Shown: positions 34,644 to 44,544, counted from the stretch's first letter. The stretch is DNA of 64,000 bases from Gammaproteobacteria bacterium (GCA_018826895.1 JAHJYA010000005.1:17513-81512), one strand, 5' to 3'. The notes: generated by a model from the letters alone, not told the origin. Program-made: numbers and translations.

Positions 34644-37600
34644 GTGGCAGAGAACATGAGCAAGGCGGGTAATCCGCTGGTCAGCGTCGTCATGCCGGCC
34701 TACAAGGGCGTTTATCTGACGGATGCGCTTGAGAGTCTTCAGCGGCAGACGTATCGCCCGCTCGAATTGATCATTTGTGACGATGCCCGCTCGGATGAAG
34801 TACAGGACGTTGTCGATGCCTTCCGGCCTTTTGCCGATTTCCCCATCCAGTACCAACGTAACGAAACTCGGCTATGGGAAACCCGTAGTACGGCGCGCGC
34901 AGTCGCGCTGGCCAGTGGTGAGTACGTCAAGATTCTGCATGACGACGACATGCTGCACCCCGACTGTATCGCCTCGCTGGTCGCCGTTATGCAGGACGAT
35001 CCAGGGATTACTATTGCCAGCTCGCGCCGCCGCCGTGTGGATGAGGAGGGCAATCCTTTACCCGACACGCTGGCGACGGTGTATCCCTTTCGAGACGATG
35101 TCGTCATCAACGGTGAAGACCTGATCTCCTTTCTTGCCGACCACACAATTAACTTTATTGGCGAACCCAGCACCGTGCTTTGCCGCCGCAGGGATCTGCT
35201 CGACTTCGGTGATCAGCTGTCGGTGCTCAATGGCGTTCGGGTGACCTGGGTCGCTGACCTGGCGCTGTATGTAAAGCTATTCAAACGCGGCCATTTGGCC
35301 ATGCTCGCTCGCCCATTGACAGACTTTCGCGTATCCCGTGATCAGTTCAGCCAGCTGGGCCGCGACAAGCCTGGTGTCGGCGATAAGGGGCACCAGGATT
35401 TTCGCCAGGGTATTCGCGACCTCGGTTGGTACCGCAGCGGCAGTAAGACACGCATGGTCCAGGTGGCGCCTATCACCCGGCTGAAAACGCGCGTGTTCAA
35501 ACCCCTGGATATACTCGCAGCGATTTACAAAGCGGCCGGGCAGAGCGGTACGTCACTGAGTGCCTGGCTCGCTGCGCGCAAGCCCTCGGCGGAACAGATG
35601 CCATTAATCGAGCAGCGCCTGCAATCCCATGGCGGCGGCCCGCGTTTTGGTGTGCTCTTGCTGGATCGTACCGGTGATATCGACGCGCTGGAACGCAGCC
35701 TGGTCAGCCTCGAAGAGAGCAATCTATATCGCAATATCGACGTTCAGGTTGTCTCGCTAGCAGGCCTGGCAGCCTTGCCTAGCCGTTCGCTTACGATCAC
35801 CCCAACCGGCTCGCTCTCCGCGGTCGAGACGCTCAACCGCGTCATACAAGCACTACCCGTGCACTGGTGCCTGTTGGCTGACAGCGGGGTGACGTTCACC
35901 AGCAGTGGTTTGCTGATGACGGCCCTGGAGCTGATTGGCAGTGAAGAGTGCGTTGCACTTTATGGCGATGAGTTGGTGCGTGGGGACGATGGTGAGGTGG
36001 GTGTTGCCCTGCGTCCTGACTTCAACCTTGATCTGTTGTTGAGCTTTCCTGCCAGTACAGCACGCCACTGGCTGTTTCGCCGGGATGAGTTGTTGGCGTT
36101 GGGCGGCTTCAATGTGCAGTTTGACGAGGCGTTTGAGCTGGAATACATCCTGCGCCTGATTGAGCAGCGCGGCTTGAATGGCTTGGGTCATGTCAGCGAG
36201 CCGTTACTGGCCGCTGACGCGTTCGCCCTACGGGACAGCCCGCAGGAGCGTGAGGTGATTGAGCGTCACCTGCAGGCCCGTGGTTATCAGCAGCCACAGG
36301 TAGCGTCGTCTCAAGCGGGGCGCTATCAGCTTGAATATGGTCACGATCAGCAACCGCTGGTCAGCATCCTGATTCCGCTCAAGGATCAGCTGGTGCGTGT
36401 GCAGCGCTGTGTAGAAACCGTGCTGGAGAACACCGATTACCCGCACTACGAGATTCTCCTGCTGGATCTGGGTAGCGAGGAGCAGGCCACGCTCGAGTGG
36501 CTGAAGGCAATCGAGCAGATTGGCGAAGAGCGCATCCGCGTCTTGCAGTTTAGTGGCGACACGTCACGTCAGTTGGCCTGCAATGCAGCGATTGATTACG
36601 TCCGTGGTGAGGTGCTGCTTTGGCTGGATGCCGGGTCTGCTGTTGTCGACGGTGACTGGTTACGGCAGTTGCTCAATCACGCGCTACGGCCAGAAGTCGG
36701 CGCGGTGGGGGCGAAACTGTTGTCGGCAGACGGGCGTATTCATCACGCCGGTTTACTGCTCGGTTTACTCGGGCCGGCCGGGCGGGCATTTGAGGGCCTG
36801 GAGCATGACGCAGCAGGCTACATGCAGCGGTTGCAGGTCGAGCAGAACTACTCGGCACTAAGTGGCGAGTGCCTGATGATCCGTCGAGCGCTTTTTGTCG
36901 AGCTGGGCGGCTTTGATCAGGACCCGCTGATGGCGCGCTGGAGCGATGTCGATCTATGCCTCAAGGCGCGGCAGGCGGGCTACCTGAATGTCTGGACGCC
37001 CCGGGTGCAGCTATTGATAGACAGTGAGCGCTCTGCCTCTGCCAGTCGCGAGCAGGAAGACGCAATGTACGCTCGCTGGCTGCCCGTCCTGGCGCGCGAT
37101 CCTGCCTACAACACCGGTCTTTCTCTACAAGTCGAGCAGGGGTTCAAACTGGCCGACCCTCAACTGGCCTGGCGGCCGCTGCAGGCTTGGCGGCCTGTTC
37201 CGACTATTCTTGCGCACCCGGCTGATCTCTTCGGGTGCGGTAACTATCGGGTTATTCAGCCGTTCTCGGCGATGAAGCAGGCGGGCTTAATCGACGGTGC
37301 CTTGTCGGTGGGTTTGCTGCACGTGGCAGACCTGGAGCGTTACGAGCCCGATGTCGTGCTACTGCAGCGTCAGATCGGCGAGGCGCGCTTGGAGGCGATG
37401 CGCCGGTTGAAGGCTTTTTCCAGCGCCTTCAAGGTCTACGAACTCGACGATTACCTGCCCAACCTGCCGCTGAAAAACGTCCATCGCCAACACATGCCCA
37501 AGGACATTCTCAAATCCTTGCGGCGCGGTCTGGCCTATGTTGATCGTTTTGTTGTGTCCACCGCGCCTCTGGCCGAGGCATTCGCGGATTTACATGCGGA

Positions 37601-38180
37601 TATTCGAGTGATTGAAAACCGCCTGCCGGTGCAGTGGTGGGGTGGTTTGCAGAGCAAACGCCGGGTATCTGCGCGGCCACGCGTCGGCTGGGCGGGCGGT
37701 TCCAGTCATACCGGTGATCTTGAAATGATCGCTGACGTAGTCAGTGAACTGGCAAATGAGGTCGACTGGGTATTTTTCGGCATGTGCCCTGACGCACTGC
37801 GGCCCTATATGAAGGAAGTGCATGCCGGGGTGGAAATAAACCGTTACCCGCAGGCCCTGGCGAGTCTGAACCTTGATCTGGCCTTGGCCCCTGTAGAGCA
37901 GAACCTGTTCAACGAATGTAAAAGTAACCTGCGCCTGCTTGAGTACGGGGCTTGCGGTTTCCCGGTGATCTGCAGTGATGTGCGCTGTTATCAGGATGGG
38001 TTACCTGTCACACGGGTCAAAAACCGTTTCCGCGATTGGGTGGATGCCATACGCATGCACTTGGCCGACCTCGATGCCTGTGCACAGGCGGGCGATGACT
38101 TGCGCAGGGTGGTACTGCGCGACTGGATGCTTGAGGGCGATAGCCTGCAAGCCTGGCGAACGGTCTGGCTTCCTGATTGA
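34644..38180 (+). CDS. Large multi-domain flagellar glycosyltransferase (FgtA/Fgt-like)
   Basis: The 1178-residue protein has at least three catalytic-type modules. First is a GT2 domain (about 8-230; VSVVMPAYKGVYLTDALES, ILHDDDMLHPDC). Second is another GT2 domain (about 570-830; VSILIPLKDQLVRVQRCVE, LLWLDAGSAV). Third is a C-terminal GT4-like/glycan-binding region (about 860-1178; GCGNYRVIQPF, VYELDDYLPN, RVGWAGGSSHTGD, NLRLLEYGACGFPVICSD). A less clear segment (about 330-560) resembles a degenerate GT2. Size and location match the large glycosyltransferases next to fliC in P. syringae (fgt1/fgt2) and P. aeruginosa. It probably adds sugars to flagellin. A GTG start with GGGG six bases upstream is used, and the ATG at 34656 is an alternative. 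Confidence 0.88.
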   Translation: MAENMSKAGNPLVSVVMPAYKGVYLTDALESLQRQTYRPLELIICDDARSDEVQDVVDAFRPFADFPIQYQRNETRLWETRSTARAVALASGEYVKILHDDDMLHPDCIASLVAVMQDDPGITIASSRRRRVDEEGNPLPDTLATVYPFRDDVVINGEDLISFLADHTINFIGEPSTVLCRRRDLLDFGDQLSVLNGVRVTWVADLALYVKLFKRGHLAMLARPLTDFRVSRDQFSQLGRDKPGVGDKGHQDFRQGIRDLGWYRSGSKTRMVQVAPITRLKTRVFKPLDILAAIYKAAGQSGTSLSAWLAARKPSAEQMPLIEQRLQSHGGGPRFGVLLLDRTGDIDALERSLVSLEESNLYRNIDVQVVSLAGLAALPSRSLTITPTGSLSAVETLNRVIQALPVHWCLLADSGVTFTSSGLLMTALELIGSEECVALYGDELVRGDDGEVGVALRPDFNLDLLLSFPASTARHWLFRRDELLALGGFNVQFDEAFELEYILRLIEQRGLNGLGHVSEPLLAADAFALRDSPQEREVIERHLQARGYQQPQVASSQAGRYQLEYGHDQQPLVSILIPLKDQLVRVQRCVETVLENTDYPHYEILLLDLGSEEQATLEWLKAIEQIGEERIRVLQFSGDTSRQLACNAAIDYVRGEVLLWLDAGSAVVDGDWLRQLLNHALRPEVGAVGAKLLSADGRIHHAGLLLGLLGPAGRAFEGLEHDAAGYMQRLQVEQNYSALSGECLMIRRALFVELGGFDQDPLMARWSDVDLCLKARQAGYLNVWTPRVQLLIDSERSASASREQEDAMYARWLPVLARDPAYNTGLSLQVEQGFKLADPQLAWRPLQAWRPVPTILAHPADLFGCGNYRVIQPFSAMKQAGLIDGALSVGLLHVADLERYEPDVVLLQRQIGEARLEAMRRLKAFSSAFKVYELDDYLPNLPLKNVHRQHMPKDILKSLRRGLAYVDRFVVSTAPLAEAFADLHADIRVIENRLPVQWWGGLQSKRRVSARPRVGWAGGSSHTGDLEMIADVVSELANEVDWVFFGMCPDALRPYMKEVHAGVEINRYPQALASLNLDLALAPVEQNLFNECKSNLRLLEYGACGFPVICSDVRCYQDGLPVTRVKNRFRDWVDAIRMHLADLDACAQAGDDLRRVVLRDWMLEGDSLQAWRTVWLPD

Positions 38181-38185
38181 CCTGC

Positions 38186-38224
38186 AAACGCATCAGGCCG
38201 CTTACGAGCGGCCTGATGCGTTTT
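38186..38224 (+). terminator. Intrinsic terminator ending the glycosylation island
   Basis: A long stem (ACGCATCAGGCCGC pairing with GCGGCCTGATGCGT) with a 6-base TTACGA loop, flanked by AAA and TTTT, lies 5 bases after the large glycosyltransferase gene. It can work in both directions and insulates fliC. Confidence 0.92.
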
Positions 38225-38327
38225 AAGCAATGGCTAAAGCTAGGCCTGATTGTGCCGATAGTACTGACGTGGATTAAGGGGGTGGTGGTGCTGTCAAGGT
38301 AGGAAGAAAATTTTTTTCACACCGCCC

Positions 38328-38354
38328 TAAAGCTCCTGCCACACACGCCGATAA
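38328..38354 (+). promoter_or_regulatory. FliA (sigma-28) promoter of fliC
   Basis: TAAA at 38328-38331, exactly 15 bases, then GCCGATAA at 38347-38354, a perfect match to the FliA consensus. It lies 96 bases before the fliC start, leaving a leader of about 90 bases. Confidence 0.95.
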
Positions 38355-38450
38355 GTAGTACGAACGCGAACTCAATGGCTGCCTGAGAACTGCAGGACAG
38401 GGTTTCGCAGCATCAGGCAACTAAGCTAGGTCCGATGGAGGACATACATC

Positions 38451-39650
38451 ATGGCTCTTACAGTCAACACGAACATTGCGTCCCTCAACACTCAGCGCAA
38501 TCTGAACACCTCTTCCAAGGCCCTGGATACCTCCCTGCAGCGCCTGTCCACTGGTTCGCGTATCAACAGCGCCAAGGACGATGCGGCCGGCCTGCAGATC
38601 TCCAACCGCCTGAGCAGCCAGATCAACGGCCTCAACGTTGCAGTGAAGAACTCCAACGACGGCATCTCCATGGCGCAGACCGCTGAAGGCGCACTTCAGC
38701 AGTCCACCAGCATTCTGCAGCGTATGCGTGACCTGTCCCTGCAATCCGCTAACGGTTCGAACAGCGATGACGAGCGCAAGGCGCTGAACTCGGAAGTGAC
38801 TGAGCTCAAGAAAGAGCTGAACCGTATCTCCAACACCACCACCTTCGGTGGCAAGAAGTTGCTCGACGGCTCCTTCGAGACCACCACTTTCCAGGTGGGC
38901 AGTGCTGCGAACGAAACCATCAGCGTCAAGATCGACGAGATGAGCACCGAGTCGCTGGAAGGGACCTTTAGCTCTGGTACGATCACTGCGGGCAGCGTTG
39001 CTGCCGGTGCGGCATCGGCGTCCGGTGCCATCGCTGTATCGATCACCATGGTCGGCGGTGAGGCACGTACTTTCAGCGCAACCTTCGCCAGCGGCGCCAC
39101 TCAGGCTGAGCAGGTGCAGGCTCTGGCAACTGTGATCAACGATGCCAACATCGGCGTTGGTGCATTCGTCAACGATGATGGCGACATCGATCTAGTGACC
39201 TCGTTGGGTTCGGGTTCAGAGGCAGGGCAAATTGAGTCGCTGTCTTTCGGTTCAGGGGCGACTGTATCTGCAGCTAAGACTGCTTCTGCCGCAGGTACCG
39301 GTACTGACATCGATGTGGCTGAAGTTACAGAAGGCAACCTGGTCGACGATATCGACATCACCGACGTAATCGGTTCGCAGAAAGCAGTCATCGTGATCGA
39401 CGATGCCATCGCCGCGATCGATGCGCAGCGAGCGGATCTTGGTGCGGTGCAGAACCGCTTCGAGAACACTATCGGTAACCTGCAGAACATCTCGGAGAAC
39501 GTATCGGCAGCCCGTGGTCGAATTCAGGACACTGACTTCGCAGCGGAAACAGCTAACCTGACCAAGAACCAGATCCTGCAGCAGGCAGGTACGGCGATCC
39601 TGGCCCAGGCCAACCAGCTGCCGCAGGCAGTGCTCAGCCTGCTGGGCTAA
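38451..39650 (+). CDS. fliC: Flagellin FliC
   Basis: The 399-residue flagellin has conserved D0/D1 ends: [18 protein letters not shown] and [19 protein letters not shown] at the N-terminus, and [20 protein letters not shown] (in part) to the terminal [10 protein letters not shown]. The middle (about 170-300) is short, acidic and rich in Ser, Thr, Ala and Gly. This is the surface-exposed part, where O-linked glycans would be attached. A perfect FliA promoter precedes it, GGAGG precedes the ATG, and a hairpin follows. The island between flgL and fliC very likely serves this protein. Confidence 0.98.
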   Translation: MALTVNTNIASLNTQRNLNTSSKALDTSLQRLSTGSRINSAKDDAAGLQISNRLSSQINGLNVAVKNSNDGISMAQTAEGALQQSTSILQRMRDLSLQSANGSNSDDERKALNSEVTELKKELNRISNTTTFGGKKLLDGSFETTTFQVGSAANETISVKIDEMSTESLEGTFSSGTITAGSVAAGAASASGAIAVSITMVGGEARTFSATFASGATQAEQVQALATVINDANIGVGAFVNDDGDIDLVTSLGSGSEAGQIESLSFGSGATVSAAKTASAAGTGTDIDVAEVTEGNLVDDIDITDVIGSQKAVIVIDDAIAAIDAQRADLGAVQNRFENTIGNLQNISENVSAARGRIQDTDFAAETANLTKNQILQQAGTAILAQANQLPQAVLSLLG

Positions 39651-39665
39651 GCATCGGGTAGCATC

Positions 39666-39697
39666 AATGGGGAGCCAGGGTAACCTGCCTCCCCATT
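39666..39697 (+). terminator. Hairpin between fliC and flaG
   Basis: AATGGGGAG-C-CAGG pairs with CCTG-C-CTCCCCATT around a GTAA loop, followed by a pyrimidine tract without a clean T run. It may be a partial terminator that lowers flaG and fliD relative to fliC, or may protect the fliC mRNA end. Confidence 0.6.
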
Positions 39698-39719
39698 CCC
39701 TCTTTCTGAGGATAAGACT

Positions 39720-40112
39720 ATGGACATTGGTTCAGTACGCGATTCGATGAAGCAGGGCGGTTTGGCGCTAGATCCAGCCAAGCCGCGTGCAGCTGAAGCA
39801 GCCGAAACAGGCGGTAAGCTACCCGCCAGTGCCGACAAGACGCAGGCGCAAGCAGCTGCCGATAAGCAGCAAGCCGAGACCCCGCCGAGTCGGGCGGAGC
39901 TGGAAGCGGCCATGAACAACATGCAGGAGTTCGTGCAGTCGGTGCGGCGCGATATTAACTTTGCGCTCGACGATGGCAATGGTCGCGTTGTCGTGAAAGT
40001 AACCGATGCCACCTCTGGCGATGTGATTCGCCAGATTCCATCGGAAGAAGCGCTCAAGCTTGCGGAGAACCTCACCGAGGTTCGCAGTCTGTTGTTCAAA
40101 GCTGAGGCATGA
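39720..40112 (+). CDS. flaG: FlaG family protein
   Basis: The 130-residue protein has a disordered, Ala/Gln/Lys-rich N-terminal half. The conserved FlaG core (about 55-130) has INFALDDGNGRVVVKVTDA and VIRQIPSEEALKLAENL. FlaG proteins affect filament length in several polar flagellates, but the mechanism is not settled. It lies between fliC and fliD as in other pseudomonads and Vibrio. Expression probably comes partly by read-through from the fliC FliA promoter. Confidence 0.94.
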   Translation: MDIGSVRDSMKQGGLALDPAKPRAAEAAETGGKLPASADKTQAQAAADKQQAETPPSRAELEAAMNNMQEFVQSVRRDINFALDDGNGRVVVKVTDATSGDVIRQIPSEEALKLAENLTEVRSLLFKAEA

Positions 40113-40118
40113 TTGCGG

Positions 40119-40134
40119 TGGCATGAAACTTGTT
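40119..40134 (+). promoter_or_regulatory. Possible sigma-54 promoter of fliD
   Basis: TGGCATGAAACTTGTT has GG, 10 bases, then GT instead of GC at -12, 68 bases before the fliD start. fliD is described as a sigma-54 class gene in P. aeruginosa, which supports it, but the -12 mismatch keeps confidence moderate. Confidence 0.45.
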
Positions 40135-40186
40135 TACCGTTTAGGTAACAGGAATAGGGTGTCAACCCTTTGGCGAGGCAATGCAC

Positions 40187-41557
40187 ATGGCAAGTATCAC
40201 AGGTATAGGATCCGGGATCGATATCGACGCGATCGTCAAGGCGTCAGTGGCGGCTGAACGGGCGCCTAAAGATGCTCAGCTGGCACGGCTGACAACCAAG
40301 ATGACGACCCAGATAACGTCTCTGGGTACGTTCAAAAGCGCCTTGAGTGAGTTCCAGACAGCAGCCAAGGCGCTGAATGATGCCAGCCTGTTCGGTATTC
40401 GAAAGGCCTCGTCCTCTGACACCGCGCGTGTGACTGCCAGTGCCGAAAAAACGGCGCTTACCGGTACTTACCGCGTCGAGGTCGAGCAGCTTGCCAGCGC
40501 CTCGAAGATCGCTTCTGGCAGCGTCGCAGGCGGTTCTGGCCTTGCCTTTGCGTCAGGCGGTTCGCTGACTATCGGTTTGGGTGACGACAGCTTTGATGTG
40601 TCGGTTACAGCAGGTGCCACGCTCAAAGAAGTCCGTGATGCCATCAACACTCAGCTCAATGATAAAGGCATCAGTGCCAACATTGTCACTGACCCAGCCA
40701 ATGGCACCTCACAGTTGGTGTTGTCATCCAACAAGACGGGGGCGGGTAATGATCTGAGTCTTGAAGCGAGTGGTGCGGACTTGGAAGCCTTGGTAACCAA
40801 CATGCCGCCCGCGTTAAGCGAGGCAAAAAATGCCAAGTTCAAGATCGACGGACTTGAGTTGCAAAGCGCCACCAATGCGGTAAGTGGGGCAATTGAAGGT
40901 GTAACCTTCACCTTGGTTAAGGCTGAGGAAGGGGTCAGCACAACGTTGACCGTGGGTGAAAACACCACAGCCGTTAAAGACAGTCTGAAAAAATTTGTAG
41001 ACGCCTACAACAAGCTTATTACCACGACCAATAGCCTGACCAGCGTTGTGTCCACGGGTGAAGGTAACGAGCCTTTGGTCGGCAAGTTAGTGGGTGATTC
41101 GTCGGTACGCAATGTACTGAATGGGCTCCGTTCGGAGCTGACGAACACTGCGGCAGGACAAAGCGGCGATGCGTTCCGTGCCCTCGCTGATCTAGGTATC
41201 ACAACTCAAAAAGACGGCAAGCTGGCCATCGACGATAGCAAGCTTACAGCTGCGCTCGAGAGTAACTTTGATGCGGTTGGGTCATTTGTCACCGGCGACA
41301 ATGGATTAATGAGTCGTCTCAACAAACGCATCGATGGCTATGTCAAATCAGGTGGGGTCTTGGAGCAGCGCATTAGTGGTCTGCAAAAGACCGATGCGGA
41401 CATCAAAGAACAGAAAGCTGATCTGGAACTTCGTGTGGCTGCCATTCAGGCGCGCCTTTATTCACAGTACAACGCCATGGATACGTTGGTTGGTCAGTTG
41501 AGTCGCACCAGCGATTCGCTGGCCAGTGCGTTATCCAGCTTGCCCGGTGTCGTATGA
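40187..41557 (+). CDS. fliD: Flagellar filament cap protein FliD (HAP2)
   Basis: The protein of about 456 residues starts [19 protein letters not shown], the FliD N-terminal signature. The FliD_N domain spans about 5-105 and FliD_C about 215-445, and it ends in a coiled-coil ([30 protein letters not shown], in part) typical of filament caps. It forms the cap that folds flagellin at the tip. The ATG at 40187 has proper 8-base spacing from GAGG, while the in-frame ATG at 40181 is only 2 bases away from it. fliS follows directly. Confidence 0.96.
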   Translation: MASITGIGSGIDIDAIVKASVAAERAPKDAQLARLTTKMTTQITSLGTFKSALSEFQTAAKALNDASLFGIRKASSSDTARVTASAEKTALTGTYRVEVEQLASASKIASGSVAGGSGLAFASGGSLTIGLGDDSFDVSVTAGATLKEVRDAINTQLNDKGISANIVTDPANGTSQLVLSSNKTGAGNDLSLEASGADLEALVTNMPPALSEAKNAKFKIDGLELQSATNAVSGAIEGVTFTLVKAEEGVSTTLTVGENTTAVKDSLKKFVDAYNKLITTTNSLTSVVSTGEGNEPLVGKLVGDSSVRNVLNGLRSELTNTAAGQSGDAFRALADLGITTQKDGKLAIDDSKLTAALESNFDAVGSFVTGDNGLMSRLNKRIDGYVKSGGVLEQRISGLQKTDADIKEQKADLELRVAAIQARLYSQYNAMDTLVGQLSRTSDSLASALSSLPGVV

Positions 41558-41568
41558 AAGGATCGTTC

Positions 41569-41955
41569 ATGAACAACCCCATTGATACGTACAAGAAAGT
41601 CAAAACCAGCCAGGAAGTCTCTCAGTACCGTGCCGTCGCATTGCTGCTTGATGGCGCGATTGAGCGCGTCAAGCTGGCGCGTCAGGCGCAGGCCGAGGGC
41701 AACAGCGAGGTGCGTGGGCTGGCGGTGGGTACTACCATCACGATTCTTGGTGTACTGCAGGCCAGTCTGGACAAGCAGCTTGGTGGTGAGATTGCCGAGA
41801 ATCTCGATGCACTCTATGCCTACATGACCCGTCGTCTGGCAGGCGTGGCCATTGAGCGCGAGGCAGGCAGTCTTGAAGAAGTCGAAGCCCTGCTGGTTCA
41901 ACTCCAGGAAGCCTGGACGGCGATAGAGGCCGAAGTAGAGCCATCTGCGAGCTGA
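41569..41955 (+). CDS. fliS: Flagellin export chaperone FliS (first copy)
   Basis: This 128-residue four-helix chaperone starts [11 protein letters not shown] and contains [16 protein letters not shown] and [13 protein letters not shown], as in FliS, which binds the C-terminal helix of flagellin. The frame also opens at an ATG overlapping the fliD stop (41554), but the ATG at 41569 has an AAAGGA site at normal spacing. A second FliS-type gene follows 69 bases downstream. Confidence 0.93.
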   Translation: MNNPIDTYKKVKTSQEVSQYRAVALLLDGAIERVKLARQAQAEGNSEVRGLAVGTTITILGVLQASLDKQLGGEIAENLDALYAYMTRRLAGVAIEREAGSLEEVEALLVQLQEAWTAIEAEVEPSAS

Positions 41956-41961
41956 ATGCGC

Positions 41962-41988
41962 TAAAGTTTCCTGACTGGGCGTCGATAC
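41962..41988 (+). promoter_or_regulatory. Likely FliA (sigma-28) promoter of the second fliS
   Basis: TAAAGTTT with TAAA at 41962-41965, exactly 15 bases, then GTCGATAC (six of eight bases of GCCGATAA). It lies in the gap between the two fliS genes, 37 bases before the second. Confidence 0.55.
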
Positions 41989-42024
41989 ACAAGTATCAGC
42001 AGCCCAGCACAGCGAGACGTGACA

Positions 42025-42405
42025 ATGAACGCAATGGCAGCCCTGCGCCAATACCAGCATGTGAACACCCACGCACAGGCCGTTGAGGCGACCCCGCACC
42101 GTCTGATTCAAATGCTCATGGAGGGTGGCCTGACACGGCTGGCCCAGGCTCGCGGTGCTATGGAGCGCGGTCAGATTGCCCTCAAGGGTGAGCTGATCGG
42201 TAAAGCCATTGGTATTATCGGTGGTCTGCGTAATGGCCTGGATCTCAATGCCGGCGGTGAGCTGGCGGCCAATCTGGACAACTTGTACGAGTACATGGTG
42301 TCCCGCCTGATCGAAGCTAATGTGAAGAATGTGCCTGAGCCGCTCGACGAAGTTGCGGACCTGCTGCGCGATGTAAAATCCGGCTGGGACGCTATTAGCC
42401 AATAA
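42025..42405 (+). CDS. fliS: Flagellin export chaperone FliS (second copy)
   Basis: This 126-residue FliS-family protein has MAALRQYQHVNTHAQAVEATPHRLIQMLMEGG at the start (shown in part), the LNAGGELAANLDNLYEYMVSRL core and DVKSGWDAI near the end. It is clearly related to, but distinct from, the first copy: the ATPHRLIQMLMEG segment is closer to canonical FliS, and the first copy is more divergent. Two FliS proteins may serve different clients or split filament and cap export. An ATG 6 bases after a GTG is chosen as start. Confidence 0.93.
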   Translation: MNAMAALRQYQHVNTHAQAVEATPHRLIQMLMEGGLTRLAQARGAMERGQIALKGELIGKAIGIIGGLRNGLDLNAGGELAANLDNLYEYMVSRLIEANVKNVPEPLDEVADLLRDVKSGWDAISQ

Positions 42406-42433
42406 GTCGCCAGAGCCTTTTGGGAGCTTTTCG

Positions 42434-42727
42434 ATGACAACTTCTGTCCAGCGTTTGCAAGATACCGGTACTGCTCTGCGCGATGCCCTGGCTAGCCGAG
42501 ATTGGGCAGCGATTGCCGAGTTGGACGTGCAGTGCCGCCAGGCGATCGATGAGTCGATGATTGATCCTGCCGATGAGGTGGCGCTACGCGCGCGGATGCA
42601 GGAGCTGCTCGATCTTTATCGTGAGCTGGTGACTCTGTGCCAGTCCGAACAACAACGCCTGGCGGGTGAGTTGGTGCAGCTTAATCAGGCGCAGCAGGGT
42701 GCCAAGGTCTACCAACTATTCGGTTGA
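42434..42727 (+). CDS. FliT-like flagellar chaperone (FleP position)
   Basis: The 97-residue helical protein (LQDTGTALRDALASRDWAAI, then LLDLYRELVTLCQSEQQRL) has the size, charge pattern and position of FliT, the FliD chaperone. The corresponding P. aeruginosa gene is called fleP. Similarity within this family is weak, so the call rests mainly on context: last gene of flaG-fliD-fliS-fliS, just before fleQ. A GGGAG site precedes the start. Confidence 0.7.
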   Translation: MTTSVQRLQDTGTALRDALASRDWAAIAELDVQCRQAIDESMIDPADEVALRARMQELLDLYRELVTLCQSEQQRLAGELVQLNQAQQGAKVYQLFG

Positions 42728-42864
42728 GTCGCGTGGTCAGTTCCCAGCCCGCGCTCGTCGGGCTCGCTGATTCGTCTGCCATCTTTCTTGTGCCTCATCC
42801 CCAGTTTTTTTGTGGATATGCCTAGTGATCAAGCAAGATGGTGAAACCAAAGCACGCCATAAAT

Positions 42865-42893
42865 TTGACTGCGTCCAAAAAATTGACTTTACT
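42865..42893 (+). promoter_or_regulatory. Possible sigma-70 promoter of fleQ
   Basis: TTGACT, 17 bases, TTTACT (five of six and four of six consensus matches) lies about 75 bases before fleQ. A second TTGACT occurs 18 bases later. fleQ is transcribed by sigma-70 in P. aeruginosa. No Vfr site was confidently seen. Confidence 0.4.
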
Positions 42894-42967
42894 ACTGGCT
42901 AAATGCCGGCGCAGCAGTCCCATGACTTCGCAGACCTTCGTTCAGCCCCTCGGATAGACCAGACATT

Positions 42968-44443
42968 ATGTGGCGTGAAACCAAAATCCTACTGATTGAC
43001 GACAACCGTGAGCGCCGTCGTGATCTGACGGTCATTTTGAATTTTCTTGGCGAAGAATATCTAGCATGCGGTAGTGAGGACTGGCATGAGGCCACTGCAG
43101 ACTTGCCGTCCAGCCGCGGCGTACTCAGCGTATTGCTAGGCGATGTGCAGCTGCGCGGTGGCACGCTGGAGCTGATCAAGCAGATCGGTGTCTGGGATGA
43201 GTTCCTCCCGATACTGCTGATGGACATGCAAGCGGCCGCAGAATGGCCGGAAGACATCCGCCGGCGTGTGCTGGCCAGCTTGGACATGCCGCCCAGTTAC
43301 AACAAACTCCTCGACTCTCTGCATCGCGCTCAGGTTTATCGGGAAATGTACGACCAGGCCCGTGAACGCGGCCGCCATCGTGAGCCCAACCTGTTTCGCA
43401 GCCTGGTCGGCACCAGCCGTGCGATTCAGCATGTGCGGCAGATGATGCAGCAGGTTGCCGATACCGAGGCCAGCGTCCTGATCCTGGGCGAGTCCGGTAC
43501 GGGCAAAGAAGTGGTTGCGCGTAACCTGCACTATCACTCCAAGCGGCGCGAGGCGCCTTTTGTGCCGGTCAACTGCGGTGCAATCCCCGCTGAGTTATTG
43601 GAAAGCGAGTTGTTCGGTCACGAGAAAGGCGCATTCACCGGGGCAATTACCTCGCGGGCAGGGCGCTTCGAGCTGGCCAACGGCGGTACCTTGTTTCTCG
43701 ATGAGATCGGTGACATGCCGCTGCCTATGCAGGTCAAGCTGCTGCGGGTGTTGCAGGAGCGAACCTTTGAGCGGGTGGGCAGCAATAAAACCCAAAGTGC
43801 CGATGTGCGAATCATCGCGGCCACCCACAAAGACCTCGAAAAGATGATCGAGGACGGCAGCTTCCGCGAAGACCTGTATTACCGCCTCAATGTCTTCCCC
43901 ATCGAGATGGCACCGCTGCGTGAGCGCATCGAAGACATCCCCTTGTTGATGAATGAGCTGATTTCGCGCATGGAGCACGAGAAGCGCGGCTCCATTCGTT
44001 TTAACTCCGCGGCCATCATGTCGCTGTGTCGCCATGATTGGGCAGGCAACGTCCGTGAGCTGGCCAACCTGGTGGAACGCATGGCGATCATGCATCCCTA
44101 CGGGGTGATCGGCGTCGGCGAGTTGCCGAAGAAATTCCGCCATGTCGATGACGAAGATGAACACCTGGCTGCCAGCCTGCGTGATGAGCTGGAAGAGCGT
44201 GCGGCCATCGTCGCCGGCCTGCCAGGCATCGACACGCCGGCAATGCTGCCGCCCGAAGGGCTGGACCTGAAAGACTACCTGGGTGGGCTGGAGCAGGGGT
44301 TGATTCAACAAGCGCTCGACGATGCCGGCGGCGTGGTCGCTCGTGCAGCAGAGCGCCTGCGGATTCGCCGCACCACGCTGGTGGAGAAGATGCGCAAGTA
44401 CGGCATGAGCCGGCGTGACGAAGAAGGGCAGTTCGACGACTGA
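42968..44443 (+). CDS. fleQ: Master flagellar regulator FleQ
   Basis: The 491-residue sigma-54 activator has an atypical N-terminal receiver-like domain (1-120), an AAA+ domain with Walker A GESGTGKE at 174-181 and GAFTGA for sigma-54 contact, and a C-terminal helix-turn-helix ([19 protein letters not shown]). The c-di-GMP-binding LFRS motif is at 142-145 with R185-N186, the same residue numbers as in P. aeruginosa FleQ, so c-di-GMP control is very likely kept. It activates the sigma-54 flagellar promoters seen here. It is monocistronic, bounded by its own upstream gap and a strong terminator. Confidence 0.97.
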   Translation: MWRETKILLIDDNRERRRDLTVILNFLGEEYLACGSEDWHEATADLPSSRGVLSVLLGDVQLRGGTLELIKQIGVWDEFLPILLMDMQAAAEWPEDIRRRVLASLDMPPSYNKLLDSLHRAQVYREMYDQARERGRHREPNLFRSLVGTSRAIQHVRQMMQQVADTEASVLILGESGTGKEVVARNLHYHSKRREAPFVPVNCGAIPAELLESELFGHEKGAFTGAITSRAGRFELANGGTLFLDEIGDMPLPMQVKLLRVLQERTFERVGSNKTQSADVRIIAATHKDLEKMIEDGSFREDLYYRLNVFPIEMAPLRERIEDIPLLMNELISRMEHEKRGSIRFNSAAIMSLCRHDWAGNVRELANLVERMAIMHPYGVIGVGELPKKFRHVDDEDEHLAASLRDELEERAAIVAGLPGIDTPAMLPPEGLDLKDYLGGLEQGLIQQALDDAGGVVARAAERLRIRRTTLVEKMRKYGMSRRDEEGQFDD

Positions 44444-44480
44444 TCGCGAGTCAGTGCCTTGGCGCCGACTGCTGGAAAAG

Positions 44481-44514
44481 AGCCGGGACTTTGACGAAAG
44501 TCCCGGCTTTTTTA
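44481..44514 (+). terminator. Intrinsic terminator after fleQ
   Basis: AGCCGGGACTTT pairs with AAAGTCCCGGCT around a GACG loop, followed by TTTTTT. It separates fleQ from fleSR. Confidence 0.93.
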
Positions 44515-44544
44515 TTAAGATGCTGAAAAATAAGGATTATTTTT

